DNA of 52,240 nucleotides, from assembly GCF_900155735.1 (NCBI RefSeq), contig NZ_LT707060.1, forward strand, positions 377,362 to 429,601. Direction: 5' to 3'. Source of the stretch: Intestinibacillus massiliensis. Its GTDB lineage: Bacteria; Bacillota; Clostridia; Oscillospirales; Butyricicoccaceae. A program made the position numbers and the translations under genes. The notes below the pieces were generated by a model. That model made no database searches, was not told where the DNA came from, and worked only from the letters and a program-made list of their open reading frames with translations. Shown piece by piece: positions 1-8,054 of the stretch. The first letter of the stretch is position 1. Each line of letters starts with the position of its first letter.

Positions 1-2
1 GC

Positions 3-539
3 GGGGCGCTCGAGGCGCTGCGGTTCCTGGGCGGCGTGCTGGCGGATTGCCACGGCCGCGAGCTGGGCGTGGACTTTTCCGACGCGGTTTTCGGCGGTAC
101 GACCCATATCGGCGGCATGGCGCGCCTGGAGGATGGCGTATTGAACCAGTACCTCAATGTGCGCTATGGCACGGCGGTGGATGGGGCGGCCATCCGGGAA
201 CGCGTGCGCGAAACGGTGGCCGCGGCGGGCTTTGCCTGCGAGGTGCTGGACAACTGCGACCCGCGCTATATCGACCCGGAGCAGCCCATCGTGCGCACGC
301 TGGTGGACGTATGCAACCGCACGCTGGGCAAGGAGCTGCAGCCGTACACGATGGGCGGCGTCACCTACGCGCACATGATCCCCGATGCGCTGGCCTACGG
401 GCCGAACAGCAGCCAGCCAATCGCGGGCGAGCGCTTGGGCGGCGGCCACCAGTCGAACGAGGCGATCCGCATCTCCGACCTGCTGGACGGCATCCGCGTC
501 TACATGAATGCGCTCCTGGAGATCGACGGCAAGCTGTAA
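3..539 (+). CDS. M20-family dipeptidase, PepV/Sapep type (C-terminal part)
   Basis: The 5' end lies outside the window; the frame is open from base 3 to the TAA at 537-539. About 178 residues remain. They contain the end of the lid domain (FGGTTHIGGMARLEDG, then NQYLNVRYGT) and the end of the catalytic domain. The block GGVTYAHMIPDALAYGP resembles the GGGTYAR-type block of PepV-like dipeptidases. The late GGGHQSNEAI carries the His that serves as a zinc ligand in this family. The enzyme family cleaves dipeptides, often Xaa-His or D-Ala-type substrates, in the cytoplasm; the substrate cannot be told here. It ends some 180 bases before the next promoter and looks like the last gene of its operon. 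Confidence 0.85.
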   Translation, partial: GALEALRFLGGVLADCHGRELGVDFSDAVFGGTTHIGGMARLEDGVLNQYLNVRYGTAVDGAAIRERVRETVAAAGFACEVLDNCDPRYIDPEQPIVRTLVDVCNRTLGKELQPYTMGGVTYAHMIPDALAYGPNSSQPIAGERLGGGHQSNEAIRISDLLDGIRVYMNALLEIDGKL

Positions 540-552
540 GCACGGCGGCCTT

Positions 553-610
553 GCGCATGGTGCGGCGGGGAAGGCGTTTAACGCTTGCGTGTACCATGCG
601 CTTTCCCGCC
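553..610 (+). other. Structured RNA-forming segment downstream of the dipeptidase gene
   Basis: Two stems can be drawn. GCGCATGGT at 553-561 pairs perfectly with ACCATGCGC at 593-601. GGCGGGGAAG at 564-573 pairs with CTTTCCCGCC at 601-610 with one G-U. They interlock, so they form either a pseudoknot or two alternative hairpins. No T-run follows, so a classical terminator is not shown. From 611 to about 720 I see nothing recognisable. Confidence 0.35.
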
Positions 611-722
611 TCCTAGCGCGGCTGGCGCTTCGCCGTGGCCCCTGCCGGATACCGCTTGCTTTTCCGCTTTCATAAAGTTTTGCAGCACAAAAAACGGCTG
701 TTAAATTTATGCACTCTGACAA

Positions 723-751
723 TGGATACGGCTGTGCGAATTGTTTATACT
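723..751 (+). promoter_or_regulatory. Promoter of the antiterminator-ptsI transcript
   Basis: TGGATA at 723-728, a 17-base spacer and TATACT at 746-751. The predicted transcript starts near 758, just ahead of the RAT at 767, which is the arrangement expected for a BglG/LicT-controlled leader. The same -10 hexamer is used by the second RAT-controlled promoter at 8741. Confidence 0.6.
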
Positions 752-766
752 AATTAGAGAATAAAG

Positions 767-795
767 GGATTGTGACTGGTAATGCAGGCAAAACG
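767..795 (+). promoter_or_regulatory. Ribonucleic antiterminator (RAT) site in front of the antiterminator gene
   Basis: The 29-base segment starts GGATTGTGACTGG and ends GCAGGCAAAACG, close to the consensus RAT bound by BglG/LicT/SacY proteins (GGATTGTTACTG, then GCAGGCAAAACC). Its 3' part overlaps the 5' arm of the terminator at 787, so RAT folding and terminator folding exclude each other. It matches the minus-strand site at 8688-8716 at 25 of 29 positions, including an unbroken run from ACTGG to GGCAA. Confidence 0.85.
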
Positions 796-830
796 AAGGA
801 TTGGCTTATGCTTTCGTTTTGCCTTATTTT
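787..830 (+). terminator. Leader terminator controlled by the RAT
   Basis: GGCAAAACGAAGG at 787-799 pairs with CTTTCGTTTTGCC at 811-823 (13 pairs, one G-U), followed by TTATTTT. It lies upstream of the start codon at 848, so it would stop transcription before the gene unless the overlapping RAT is stabilised by an antiterminator protein. Confidence 0.85.
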
Positions 831-847
831 ATTTTAGGGGTAGCAGG

Positions 848-1699
848 ATGAAGATCGAGAAGGTTCTAAACAATAATGTTGCGGTGACCCGGAACGAACA
901 GGGGCGTGAAGTCATTGTGATGGGGCGCGGCCTGGCGTTCAAAGGGAAGCCGGGGGACGGGATCGACCCGGAAAAAATTGAAAAGACCTTCATCATCACG
1001 GATGAGGGCGTGGCGGATAAGTTCCAGCAGCTGCTGGCCAACATCCCGATGGCGCACATGCTGATGAGCGAACGCATTATCAATTACGCCAAGATCAAAC
1101 TGGGCAAGCGCCTGAACGACAGCATTTACGTCACGCTGCCCGACCATATCTCCACGGCCATTTACCGCTATAAGGAGGGCATCCTGCTCAAAAACCCGCT
1201 GATGTGGGATATCCGCCGCTTTTACCGGGACGAGTACGAGGTCGGCCGCAAGGCAAACCAGATCGTCCTGGAGGAGACCGGGGTCGAGTTCCTCGAGGAC
1301 GAGGCCGCGTTTATCGCCATGCACTTTGTCAACGCGCAGCTTGGCGAGCAAATGTCCAACGTGTATGATATCACCTATATCATGCAGGAGGTCTGCAACA
1401 TCGTAAAAAACAACTTCCAGATGGAGTTTGATGAGGATTCGCTGGATTATTACCGTTTTATCACGCACCTCAAGTTTTTCGCGCAGCGCCTGCGCAGCGG
1501 CACGCACTATGAGGACGACGATACCGAACTGCTCGAGGTCATCCGCTATAAGCACCGGGATGCGTACGAGTGCACGGAAAAAATCAAGGGCTTCGTGCAG
1601 GAAAAGTATAAATATGAGCTTGGCAGTGAGGAAATGCTATACCTGACCGTGCATATCGCGCGGCTTACCAGGAAAACTAACCGAAAGGGAGTGCAATAG
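848..1699 (+). CDS. LicT/GlcT-family transcriptional antiterminator
   Basis: 283 residues, close to the 277 of Bacillus subtilis LicT. Residues 1-55 are the co-antiterminator RNA-binding domain (MKIEKVLNNNVAV, then VVMGRGLAF-like VMGRGLAFKG). PRD1 spans about 65-170 and PRD2 about 175-280. The four regulatory histidines fall at 100 (LPDHIS), 159 (IAMHFV), 207 (ITHLKF) and 269 (LTVHIA), the same numbering as LicT. In that family the sugar-specific EII phosphorylates PRD1 and inhibits, and HPr phosphorylates PRD2 and activates; which holds here is inference. The start at 848 has AGGGG seven bases upstream; an earlier in-frame ATG at 782 lies inside the RAT and is rejected. The stop abuts the ATG of ptsI. 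Likely targets are its own leader and the nag operon leader at 8688. Confidence 0.93.
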   Translation: MKIEKVLNNNVAVTRNEQGREVIVMGRGLAFKGKPGDGIDPEKIEKTFIITDEGVADKFQQLLANIPMAHMLMSERIINYAKIKLGKRLNDSIYVTLPDHISTAIYRYKEGILLKNPLMWDIRRFYRDEYEVGRKANQIVLEETGVEFLEDEAAFIAMHFVNAQLGEQMSNVYDITYIMQEVCNIVKNNFQMEFDEDSLDYYRFITHLKFFAQRLRSGTHYEDDDTELLEVIRYKHRDAYECTEKIKGFVQEKYKYELGSEEMLYLTVHIARLTRKTNRKGVQ

Positions 1700-3364
1700 A
1701 TGGTAGAGATCAACGGGAAAGGCGTATGCGGCGGCGTGGCCTTTGGACCCATTTGCTTTTATCGCCGCGGCCAGGCGGACACTTCGCGCCATACGGTAGC
1801 GGACGCGCAGGCCGAGGTACAGCGCTTTGAGGCGGCGAAGGGCAAGGCGGTCGCCCAGCTTGGCGCGCTTTATGAAAAGGCGCTGCAGGAAGTCGGCGAG
1901 GAGGGCGCGATGCTTTTCCAGACGCACCAGCTCATGCTGGAGGACCTCGATTACTGCGAATCCATCACCGGGATGATTACGGATGAAAGCGTCAACGCGG
2001 AGTATGCCGTACAGCAGGCCGCGGACACCTTTGCGGATATGTTTGCCCAGATGGACGACGCTTACATGCAGGCGCGCGCGGCCGACGTGCGCGACGTGTC
2101 CGCCCGCGTGCTGGGGATCCTGACCGGCAGCGAGGGCGGCGGCATCCATTCCGATATCCCCGTGATCGTCGCGGCGGACGACCTGGCGCCGAGCGAGACC
2201 GTGCAGCTGGACAAGTCCAAGATCCTGGGCTTCATCACGCAGGGCGGCTCCGCCAATTCCCATACGGCCATCCTGGCGCGCACCATGGGCATCCCCGCGG
2301 TGATCGGCGCGGGCGACGCGCTGCAAGAGGCGTACGACGGCAAGCAGGCCGTGATCGACGGCTCCGCAGGCCAGGCGTTTATCGAGCCGGACGCGGAAAC
2401 CTCCGCGCGGCTGCATAAAAAACAGGACGAGGAGCGCGGTCAGAAGGCGCTGCTCGACCAGCTCAAGGGGCAGCCGAACGTAACGAAGGACGGCCAGGAG
2501 GTCATGCTGTATGCCAATATCGGCAGCCCGGCCGACCTCGACGCGGTGCTGGCAAACGATGCGGGCGGCATCGGCCTGTTCCGCAGCGAGTTCCTGTACC
2601 TGGAATCCAGCGATTACCCGGATGAGGAGACGCTGTTCCAGGCCTACCGCACGGTCGCGGAGAAGATGGGGGGCAAGCGCGTTATCATCCGCACGCTGGA
2701 TATCGGCGCGGACAAGCAGGCGGCCTACTTCAACCTGCCGCACGAGGAAAACCCGGCGATGGGCCTGCGCGCGCTGCGCATCTGCCTGACGCGCCCGGAA
2801 ATTTTTAAGACCCAGCTGCGCGCGCTGTACCGCGCTTCCGCCTTCGGCAAGGTCGCAATCATGCTGCCGATGGTCACCTCCGTGTGGGAAGTGCAGGAAT
2901 CCAAAAAGCTGGCTGAAGAGGTACGCGCGGAACTGCGCGCGGAAGGCGTGGCGTTCGCGGAGGACGTGGAACTCGGCATCATGATCGAGACGCCCGCCGC
3001 CGCCATGATCAGCGACCGCCTGGCGCAGGAGGTCGATTTCTTCAGCGTCGGCACGAACGACCTGACGCAGTATACGCTGGCGGTCGACCGGCAGAATGAT
3101 ACGCTTGGCCGTTTCTTTGACCCGCACCACCCGGCGCTGTTGCGCCTGCTCAAGATGACGGCGGACAACGCCCACAAGCACGGCATCTGGATGGGCATTT
3201 GCGGCGAGCTGGGCGCGGACCTCGACCTGACCGAAACGTTCCTGTCGATCGGCGTGGATGAGCTTTCGGTTTCGCCCTCGCGCATCCTGCCGCTGCGCAA
3301 GAAGGTGCGGGAGACCGAGGTTTCCGGCATCCGCGAAGGCATCCTTGCAGGGATTATGGCCTGA
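1700..3364 (+). CDS. ptsI: Phosphoenolpyruvate-protein phosphotransferase (PTS enzyme I)
   Basis: 554 residues, normal length. It takes phosphate from PEP and passes it to HPr in the cytoplasm. The N-terminal half carries the swivelling phosphohistidine domain with GGSANSHTAILARTMGIPAV, the active His being residue 188. The C-terminal PEP-binding barrel shows GGIGLFRSEFLYL, the magnesium-ligand block IMIETPAAAM and the catalytic-Cys block GICGELGAD. The ATG directly follows the TAG of the antiterminator gene, with AAAGGGAG as ribosome site inside that gene's end. The pair is therefore translationally linked and enzyme I is placed under the RAT-terminator switch. HPr is not next to it but lies in the minus-strand nag operon 4.4 kb away. 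A strong hairpin follows the stop. Confidence 0.97.
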   Translation: MVEINGKGVCGGVAFGPICFYRRGQADTSRHTVADAQAEVQRFEAAKGKAVAQLGALYEKALQEVGEEGAMLFQTHQLMLEDLDYCESITGMITDESVNAEYAVQQAADTFADMFAQMDDAYMQARAADVRDVSARVLGILTGSEGGGIHSDIPVIVAADDLAPSETVQLDKSKILGFITQGGSANSHTAILARTMGIPAVIGAGDALQEAYDGKQAVIDGSAGQAFIEPDAETSARLHKKQDEERGQKALLDQLKGQPNVTKDGQEVMLYANIGSPADLDAVLANDAGGIGLFRSEFLYLESSDYPDEETLFQAYRTVAEKMGGKRVIIRTLDIGADKQAAYFNLPHEENPAMGLRALRICLTRPEIFKTQLRALYRASAFGKVAIMLPMVTSVWEVQESKKLAEEVRAELRAEGVAFAEDVELGIMIETPAAAMISDRLAQEVDFFSVGTNDLTQYTLAVDRQNDTLGRFFDPHHPALLRLLKMTADNAHKHGIWMGICGELGADLDLTETFLSIGVDELSVSPSRILPLRKKVRETEVSGIREGILAGIMA

Positions 3365-3380
3365 TGGCCGGCAAATAAAG

Positions 3381-3413
3381 AAGCGCCCCCGTCCGATGGA
3401 CGGGGGCGCTTTT
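3381..3413 (+). terminator. Terminator after ptsI
   Basis: AAGCGCCCCCGTCC at 3381-3394 pairs with GGACGGGGGCGCTT at 3398-3411, giving 14 pairs around a three-base loop, then TT. The A-rich 5' flank (AATAAAG) could also let it work for the minus-strand gene that ends at 3428. Confidence 0.8.
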
Positions 3414-3427
3414 GTGATCGCCTGGGG

Positions 3428-3958
3428 TTATAGGCTTGCCTGCTTCGCGGCCTGCAGGAACTGGTAGAGGCACACGGTGATGATAATCGAGCACGCCACG
3501 CCGACCAGCGTCACGATCCACACGAGCGAGAAGCCCGGCATTGCGTAGGAGAGCATGGAGACGACCACGCCAACCACGCCGCTCAGGATGGAGACCGTAA
3601 AGCACTGCTGCATCCGCCCCTGCGGATAAGCCAGGCGGTGCGTGGCGGCCACTTCCTCAAAGCCGTAAAACAAGTGGTACATGGCGAGCAGGGACAGCAC
3701 CACCGATACGATCGGCAGGATAAGCGCGAGGAACGGGATGACCATGGCGAGCAGCACCAGTACTGCGGCAAAGACCGCGTAGACCTCAAACCGGAACGCG
3801 TCGTTCAGGTGCTGGTTCTCGCCGCTCAGGCGCTTGAGCGCGACAAGGCAGACAATCAAGCCGGCGAGGCTGCACAGGCCGCCCACCGTCGGGATATAGC
3901 CGCCAAAGGACGACAGCAGGAATCCGATAAAATATAGCTGGATATGCGAAGACAACAT
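3428..3958 (-). CDS. Small multi-pass membrane protein of unknown function
   Basis: 176 residues, very hydrophobic, with four or five likely membrane segments at roughly 5-22, 24-42, 57-80, 82-95, 118-140 and 145-165, some of them short. There is no signal peptidase site, no charged catalytic motif and no match to a family that I recognise. The start at 3958 has AAAGGAGGGG just upstream. A minus-strand TGCTATACT, an extended -10, lies at 4032-4039, without a clear -35. The gene is alone: it lies between the ptsI terminator and the long hairpin after nagA. It may be a read-through member of the nag operon, but the intervening hairpin argues against this. Confidence 0.75.
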   Translation of the reverse strand: MLSSHIQLYFIGFLLSSFGGYIPTVGGLCSLAGLIVCLVALKRLSGENQHLNDAFRFEVYAVFAAVLVLLAMVIPFLALILPIVSVVLSLLAMYHLFYGFEEVAATHRLAYPQGRMQQCFTVSILSGVVGVVVSMLSYAMPGFSLVWIVTLVGVACSIIITVCLYQFLQAAKQASL

Positions 3959-4071
3959 AGGGGTTCCCCTCCTTTTCGAGTATGCCGCCGGGCGGCCTGG
4001 GTACGCCCGGCGCGCCGCTTTCTTATTACCCAGTATAGCACAGGGATTGGGAAAAGGCGAGCGTAAGAATT

Positions 4072-4111
4072 GGGAAAGGCCCGGCCGCGCATTGGCGGCC
4101 GGGCCTTTCCC
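4072..4111 (-). terminator. Long hairpin after nagA
   Basis: GGGAAAGGCCCGGCCGC at 4072-4088 pairs perfectly over 17 bases with 4095-4111 around a six-base loop. On the minus strand it is followed by AATTCTTACG, only moderately T-rich. It closes the nag operon 44 bases after the nagA stop. Confidence 0.7.
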
Positions 4112-4154
4112 CTCATGGTTTGGCAGGGTGTATCAGGTAAAAGGGTAAAAAGGG

Positions 4155-5270
4155 TCAATTCAGGATTTCACCGCGCAGGATGACCTTTTCCAGGTGCAGG
4201 TCGCTGCCCAGCAGCACGAGGTTGGCAAACTTGCCCGCGTCGATACTGCCGTATGCGCCGTAAATCCCAATGGATTTGGCCGGGTTTACCGTTGCCGCCT
4301 TGACCGCGCTACCGAGCGGGACGCCCATTTTGTGCACCGCGGTGCGCAGGCAGTCGAGCAGGTTGGTGGCGGAGCCGGCGATGGTGCCGTCGTGCAGGGT
4401 CGCGCGGTTGCCGGTCACCGTGACCGCCTGGCCGCCGAGGGAATACTCGCCGTCCGGCAGGCCGGTCGCCATCATGCTGTCGCTGATGAGGACGACGCGG
4501 TCGTCCCCGAAAAGCTGGAACGTCGCGCGCACCACGCTCGGGTGGATATGCACGCCATCCGTGATCAGCTCGACGTGGCAGTGCGGCGCGTCGAACGCGG
4601 CGCCAATCACACCGGGGGCGCGGTGGGAGAATGGAGGCATGGCATTATATAGATGGGTCACATGCCGCGCGCCCCGGTGGAAGGCTTCACAGGCCGTCTC
4701 ATAATCCGCGGCCGTGTGCGCAATGGAAATCGTGACTTCGTCCTTGAGGTCGGAAATGGTTTCAAACGCGCCCGGCTCTTCCGGCGCGATATCGAGCAGC
4801 TTAACCAGCCCGCCCGAAGCCGCCTGCAGGCGGCGGAACATTGCCGTGTCCGGCTGGTGCAGGAACGCGCCGTTTTGCGCGCCCTTTTTGGCCATCGAGA
4901 TGAACGGGCCCTCCATGTTGATGCCGACGAGCGCGGCCTCGCCCGCGCCGGCCTCGTAGGACTTCGCCGTTTCGCAGATGGTTGCCAGCTTGTCCTCGGG
5001 ATAGGTCATGGTCGCCGGGCAAATCGCGGTCACGCCGCTTTTCGCCTCATAGGAGGCCATTGCGGAAATGGCCTCCGGGGTGCCGTCGCAGAAATCATAT
5101 CCCACACAGCCGTGGAAATGCACGTCTACAAGGCCGGGGATCGCGTAGCAGCCGCTGCCGTCGATAACCTCCCCCTCCGGGGAATCGACGAAGCGGTCGC
5201 CCGCGATATAGACGTCGCGCCGGACGAAGGTACCGTCCTCACGGAACACCTTGGCGTTTCGGATAATCAT
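4155..5270 (-). CDS. nagA: N-acetylglucosamine-6-phosphate deacetylase
   Basis: 371 residues. It removes the acetyl group from GlcNAc-6-phosphate, giving glucosamine-6-phosphate for NagB. It is an amidohydrolase barrel: the metal-binding pair is in DVHFHG (His51, His53), Glu120 is in NMEGPF, later histidines are in SIAHT and THLYNAM, and the catalytic Asp is in LISDSM. Substrate-loop residues appear in FSHRAPGVIG. The ATG at 5270 has AGGTGA upstream. It is the last gene of the minus-strand operon, 19 bases after nagB, and a 17-pair hairpin follows it. Confidence 0.96.
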   Translation of the reverse strand: MIIRNAKVFREDGTFVRRDVYIAGDRFVDSPEGEVIDGSGCYAIPGLVDVHFHGCVGYDFCDGTPEAISAMASYEAKSGVTAICPATMTYPEDKLATICETAKSYEAGAGEAALVGINMEGPFISMAKKGAQNGAFLHQPDTAMFRRLQAASGGLVKLLDIAPEEPGAFETISDLKDEVTISIAHTAADYETACEAFHRGARHVTHLYNAMPPFSHRAPGVIGAAFDAPHCHVELITDGVHIHPSVVRATFQLFGDDRVVLISDSMMATGLPDGEYSLGGQAVTVTGNRATLHDGTIAGSATNLLDCLRTAVHKMGVPLGSAVKAATVNPAKSIGIYGAYGSIDAGKFANLVLLGSDLHLEKVILRGEILN

Positions 5271-5289
5271 TTAAAACATCACCTGTTTC

Positions 5290-6021
5290 TCAGAGTTTGC
5301 ACCGCGAAAGCGCGGCTTCGTCCGCAACAACAATGACGTCGGGATGCATCTGCAGGATGGAGGCCGGGACGAGGGGCGTGACCGGGCCGAAGAACGCCTT
5401 GTAGACGATATCGGCCTTGTCTTCGCCGCTGACGGCGACCAGGACCTTGCGTGCGGACATGATGGTCTGGATGCCCATGGTATAAGCCTGGCGCGGCACG
5501 TCGGCCTCGCTTGCAAAAAAGCGCTTGTTGGCTTCGATGGTGCTCGCCGTCAGGTCGACGCAGTGGGTGCCCTTGGGGAATTCATCGGCCGGCTCGTTAA
5601 AACCGATATGGCCGTTATGCCCCATGCCGAGCAGTTGCAGGTCGATCCCGCCGGCCGCGCGGATTGCCGCGTCATAACGCGCGCATTCACGCTCCGCGTC
5701 CGGCTCGGAGCCGTCCGGGATGTCGGTGCGCTCGACCGGGATCCCCGCGCCGTCCATGAAGTTGTGGCGCATGAAGTAGAAGTAGCTCTGGTCGTTGTCA
5801 CGGGTCAGGCCGCGGTATTCGTCGAGGTTGAAGGTGCGGATTTCAGAGAAGTCCAGGTCGCCCGCGCGCCCCCACGCGATCAGCTGCTTATAAGCGCCGA
5901 TCGGGGTGGAACCGGTCGCCAGCCCCAGGATGGAGTCCGGCTTCAAAACGACCTGCGCCGCGATCACGCCGGCGGCCTTGCGGCTCATGTCCTCGTAGTC
6001 TTTTGTACGGATGATTTTCAA
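5290..6021 (-). CDS. nagB: Glucosamine-6-phosphate deaminase
   Basis: 243 residues from a TTG start at 6021, which matches the N-terminus of the family (MKIIRTKDYEDMS). AAAGGAGG lies ten bases upstream. A nearer ATG directly touches the ribosome site and is out of frame, so it is rejected, and the in-frame extension back to 6090 has no homology. It isomerises and deaminates glucosamine-6-phosphate to fructose-6-phosphate and ammonia. Motifs: the phosphate loop GLATGSTPIGAY, the catalytic base in FNLDEYRGL, and GMGHNGHIGFNEP with the ring-opening His. The Asn before GHI, instead of Asp, is usual among Firmicutes enzymes as I remember them. It is 171 bases downstream of the IIBC gene with a hairpin between, so expression may be set separately. 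Confidence 0.95.
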   Translation of the reverse strand: MKIIRTKDYEDMSRKAAGVIAAQVVLKPDSILGLATGSTPIGAYKQLIAWGRAGDLDFSEIRTFNLDEYRGLTRDNDQSYFYFMRHNFMDGAGIPVERTDIPDGSEPDAERECARYDAAIRAAGGIDLQLLGMGHNGHIGFNEPADEFPKGTHCVDLTASTIEANKRFFASEADVPRQAYTMGIQTIMSARKVLVAVSGEDKADIVYKAFFGPVTPLVPASILQMHPDVIVVADEAALSRCKL

Positions 6022-6126
6022 TGGAATGCATCCTCCTTTTCCTATACTTAAGATGTAGTGCATGGGGGATACGGCCTTAGTTTTGGCCACTTGCGCCGCT
6101 TTTATCCATGCTGCGTTCTGGAAGGA

Positions 6127-6156
6127 GGGGGCGGGCAGTTAATCCTGCCCGCCCCC
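6127..6156 (-). terminator. Hairpin between the IIBC gene and nagB
   Basis: GGGGGCGGGCAG at 6127-6138 pairs perfectly with CTGCCCGCCCCC at 6145-6156 around TTAATC. On the minus strand CTTCC follows, so only weak termination is expected. It may partly terminate, or protect the 3' end of the upstream message. The remaining 100 bases up to nagB hold no clear promoter. Confidence 0.6.
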
Positions 6157-6192
6157 TGGATGTGTGGTGGAACGAATCCCCTTCGGTTCCTA

Positions 6193-7656
6193 TTATAACA
6201 GCTTCTTGAACTCGTCTGCAACAAATTGTACCTGCGTGCCGACGATAACCTGGACCGAGCTCTTGCTCGGGCGGATTACGCCTGCAATGCCGGCAGCCTT
6301 GATTGCCTTTTCATCAACGGCGGTGTAGTCCTTGATTTCGAGGCGCAGGCGGGTGATGCAGTTGTCAACCGAGGTGACGTTCTCCTTGCCGCCGAGGCCG
6401 GCAAGGATCTGCTTGGCGATGGCGGTAAAGTCGTTGTTCGCGAGCTTTACGCTCTCCTCGTCCACGTCGTCGTCTTCACGGCCAGGGGTCTTGAGGTTGA
6501 ACTTCGTGATGACGAAGCGGAAGACCACATAGTACACGATGGCGACGACGATGCCGATCGGGATGATCAGCCACACCTTCTGCGCCAGCGGCAGGCGGGA
6601 AGACAGCAGCAGGTCAATGACGCCGCCCGAGAACGAGAAGCCTGCGCGCATGCCGAGTGCAACGGTGATACCGGCGGAGAGGCCGGCCAGCACGGCGTGT
6701 ACGACGTACAGTGCGGGAGCCAGGAACATGAACGAGAACTCGATCGGCTCGGTTACGCCGGTGAAGAACGAGCAGAACGCGGCGGACGCGAGCAGGCCCA
6801 TGACGATCTTCTTCTTATTGGGCTTGGAGGTGTGGTACATAGCGAGGCAGGCAGCCGGCAGGCCGAACATCATGAACGGGAAGAAGCCCGCCATGTACAT
6901 ACCGGTCTGGCCCAGGACGCCCGTGTTGCCCCAGAAGTTGGTCAGGTCGGCGATGCCCGCGACGTCGAACCAGAAGACCGAGTTCAGCGCGTGGTGCAGG
7001 CCGAATGGGATGAGCAGCCGGTTCAGGAAAGCGTAGATACCGGAGCCGAGCGCGCCCAGGCTGACGATGGCTTCGCCGACGGAAACGAGTGCGCTGTAAA
7101 CGACCGGCCAGATGAAGAACAGGATTGCCGCGGCGACAATGGAGAATACCGCGGTGACGATTGCGACCGCGCGTTTGCCGCTGAAGAATGCCAGGAAGTC
7201 CGGAAGTTTGGTGTTTTTAAACTTGTTGTAGCACGTAGCGCCGATCAGGCCTGCGATGATGCCGATAAACTGGTTTTCGATCTTGCCGAACGCGGGGTTG
7301 ACTGCGTCCGCGGCAACACCGGTCAGCGCGGCGATCGTGCCGGAACTGAGCAGCTTTGTGATCATCAGCCACGAGACCAGGCCGGCCAGGCCGGAGGTGC
7401 CTTCGTGGTCGTCGGCCATGCCGACTGCGACGCCGATGGCGAATAGCCACGCCATATTGTCAATGAGCGCGCCGCCCGCCTTGATCAAGAACGTACCGAT
7501 TACATATGCGGGGCCGCCGGCGACGAAGCCTGCGACCTCACCGGCCATGGCGGCCGGCGCCAGGATGTAGCCGATGCCCATCAGGATACCGGCAACCGGC
7601 AGACAAGCGACCGGCAGCATCAGGGATTTGCCTAGCTTTTGCAAATACTTTAACAT
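6193..7656 (-). CDS. nagE: PTS N-acetylglucosamine-specific IIBC component
   Basis: 487 residues. The N-terminal IIC domain, about 1-385, is a membrane transporter of the glucose/GlcNAc superfamily. It shows GLHHALNSVFWFD and the conserved FFTGVTEPIEFSF block, both typical of GlcNAc rather than glucose permeases. A charged linker with EDDDVDEE leads to the IIB domain, whose phosphorylated Cys433 is in VDNCITRLR. There is no fused IIA, which is supplied by the separate gene at 8079. The protein imports GlcNAc and phosphorylates it at C6. The ATG at 7656 has AAAGGGAGG upstream. Lying with nagA and nagB supports the substrate, though related amino sugars cannot be excluded. Confidence 0.93.
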   Translation of the reverse strand: MLKYLQKLGKSLMLPVACLPVAGILMGIGYILAPAAMAGEVAGFVAGGPAYVIGTFLIKAGGALIDNMAWLFAIGVAVGMADDHEGTSGLAGLVSWLMITKLLSSGTIAALTGVAADAVNPAFGKIENQFIGIIAGLIGATCYNKFKNTKLPDFLAFFSGKRAVAIVTAVFSIVAAAILFFIWPVVYSALVSVGEAIVSLGALGSGIYAFLNRLLIPFGLHHALNSVFWFDVAGIADLTNFWGNTGVLGQTGMYMAGFFPFMMFGLPAACLAMYHTSKPNKKKIVMGLLASAAFCSFFTGVTEPIEFSFMFLAPALYVVHAVLAGLSAGITVALGMRAGFSFSGGVIDLLLSSRLPLAQKVWLIIPIGIVVAIVYYVVFRFVITKFNLKTPGREDDDVDEESVKLANNDFTAIAKQILAGLGGKENVTSVDNCITRLRLEIKDYTAVDEKAIKAAGIAGVIRPSKSSVQVIVGTQVQFVADEFKKLL

Positions 7657-7685
7657 TGTGCGATTACCCTCCCTTTTTACTCTGT

Positions 7686-7704
7686 GCGCCGCAGTCCGCG
7701 GCGC
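7686..7704 (-). other. Hairpin between the HPr and IIBC genes
   Basis: GCGCCGC at 7686-7692 pairs with GCGGCGC at 7698-7704 around a five-base loop, about 30 bases upstream of the IIBC start. There is no useful T-run. It may trim or weaken IIBC expression relative to HPr. The rest of the 140-base gap shows nothing I recognise. Confidence 0.4.
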
Positions 7705-7796
7705 GGTGTGTCATGTTCCCCAGCGATACGCAAAGCCGGGGTACGTTTGAAACCCGTTCCACCCAACGAGATTCCTTCGGAAAATGGGGATGCTGT

Positions 7797-8054
7797 TTAT
7801 AGGTTGGCTTTGAGGAAGCTTTCCATACCTTCGGCTGCGGCGTCCTCGTCCGGGCCCTCGCAGGTCACGGTGATGGCCTGGCCGCCCTTGACACAAAGCC
7901 CCATGAGCGCCATGATGCGGCGCGCATCGGCCGACTTGGCGTCGGTCGCGATCGTGATCTTGCTTTCAAAGCCCTGCGCCGCCTTGACCAGCAGGCCGGC
8001 CGGGCGCGCGTGGATGCCGAGGGGGTCGGTGATCGTGTATTCTATGCGTTTCAT
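7797..8054 (-). CDS. HPr-family phosphocarrier protein lacking the Ser46 site
   Basis: 85 residues, normal length. His15 in PLGIHARPAG is intact, so it can carry phosphate from enzyme I to IIA. Counting from Met1, residue 46 is Arg (ADARRIMALMGL), whereas the Firmicutes regulatory form has Ser46 in a KSIMGVMSLG-like block. HPr kinase could not phosphorylate it there. It lies between the IIA and IIBC genes, so it is probably a dedicated carrier for this operon, and a second, Ser46-bearing HPr could exist elsewhere. If it is the only HPr, classical Ser46-P/CcpA catabolite repression would be missing. The gene follows IIA by 24 bases. Confidence 0.93.
   Translation of the reverse strand: MKRIEYTITDPLGIHARPAGLLVKAAQGFESKITIATDAKSADARRIMALMGLCVKGGQAITVTCEGPDEDAAAEGMESFLKANL

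Noticed and set aside
782-847. Upstream in-frame ATG extending the antiterminator protein
   Set aside because: It lies inside the RAT and terminator, and the added residues do not match the family; the ATG at 848 gives the exact LicT numbering.
1637-3181. Long minus-strand frame opposite ptsI
   Set aside because: Composition is Arg/His/Val-rich and repetitive, as expected for a shadow of a GC-rich gene; no start signal.
5600-5630. Asn instead of Asp before GHIGFNEP in NagB as a lost catalytic residue
   Set aside because: GHNGHIGFNEP is a common form in Firmicutes deaminases as I recall them, so it is not evidence of inactivation.
6022-6090. Longer NagB beginning at 6090
   Set aside because: The extension has no homology and the TTG at 6021 has the proper ribosome site distance.
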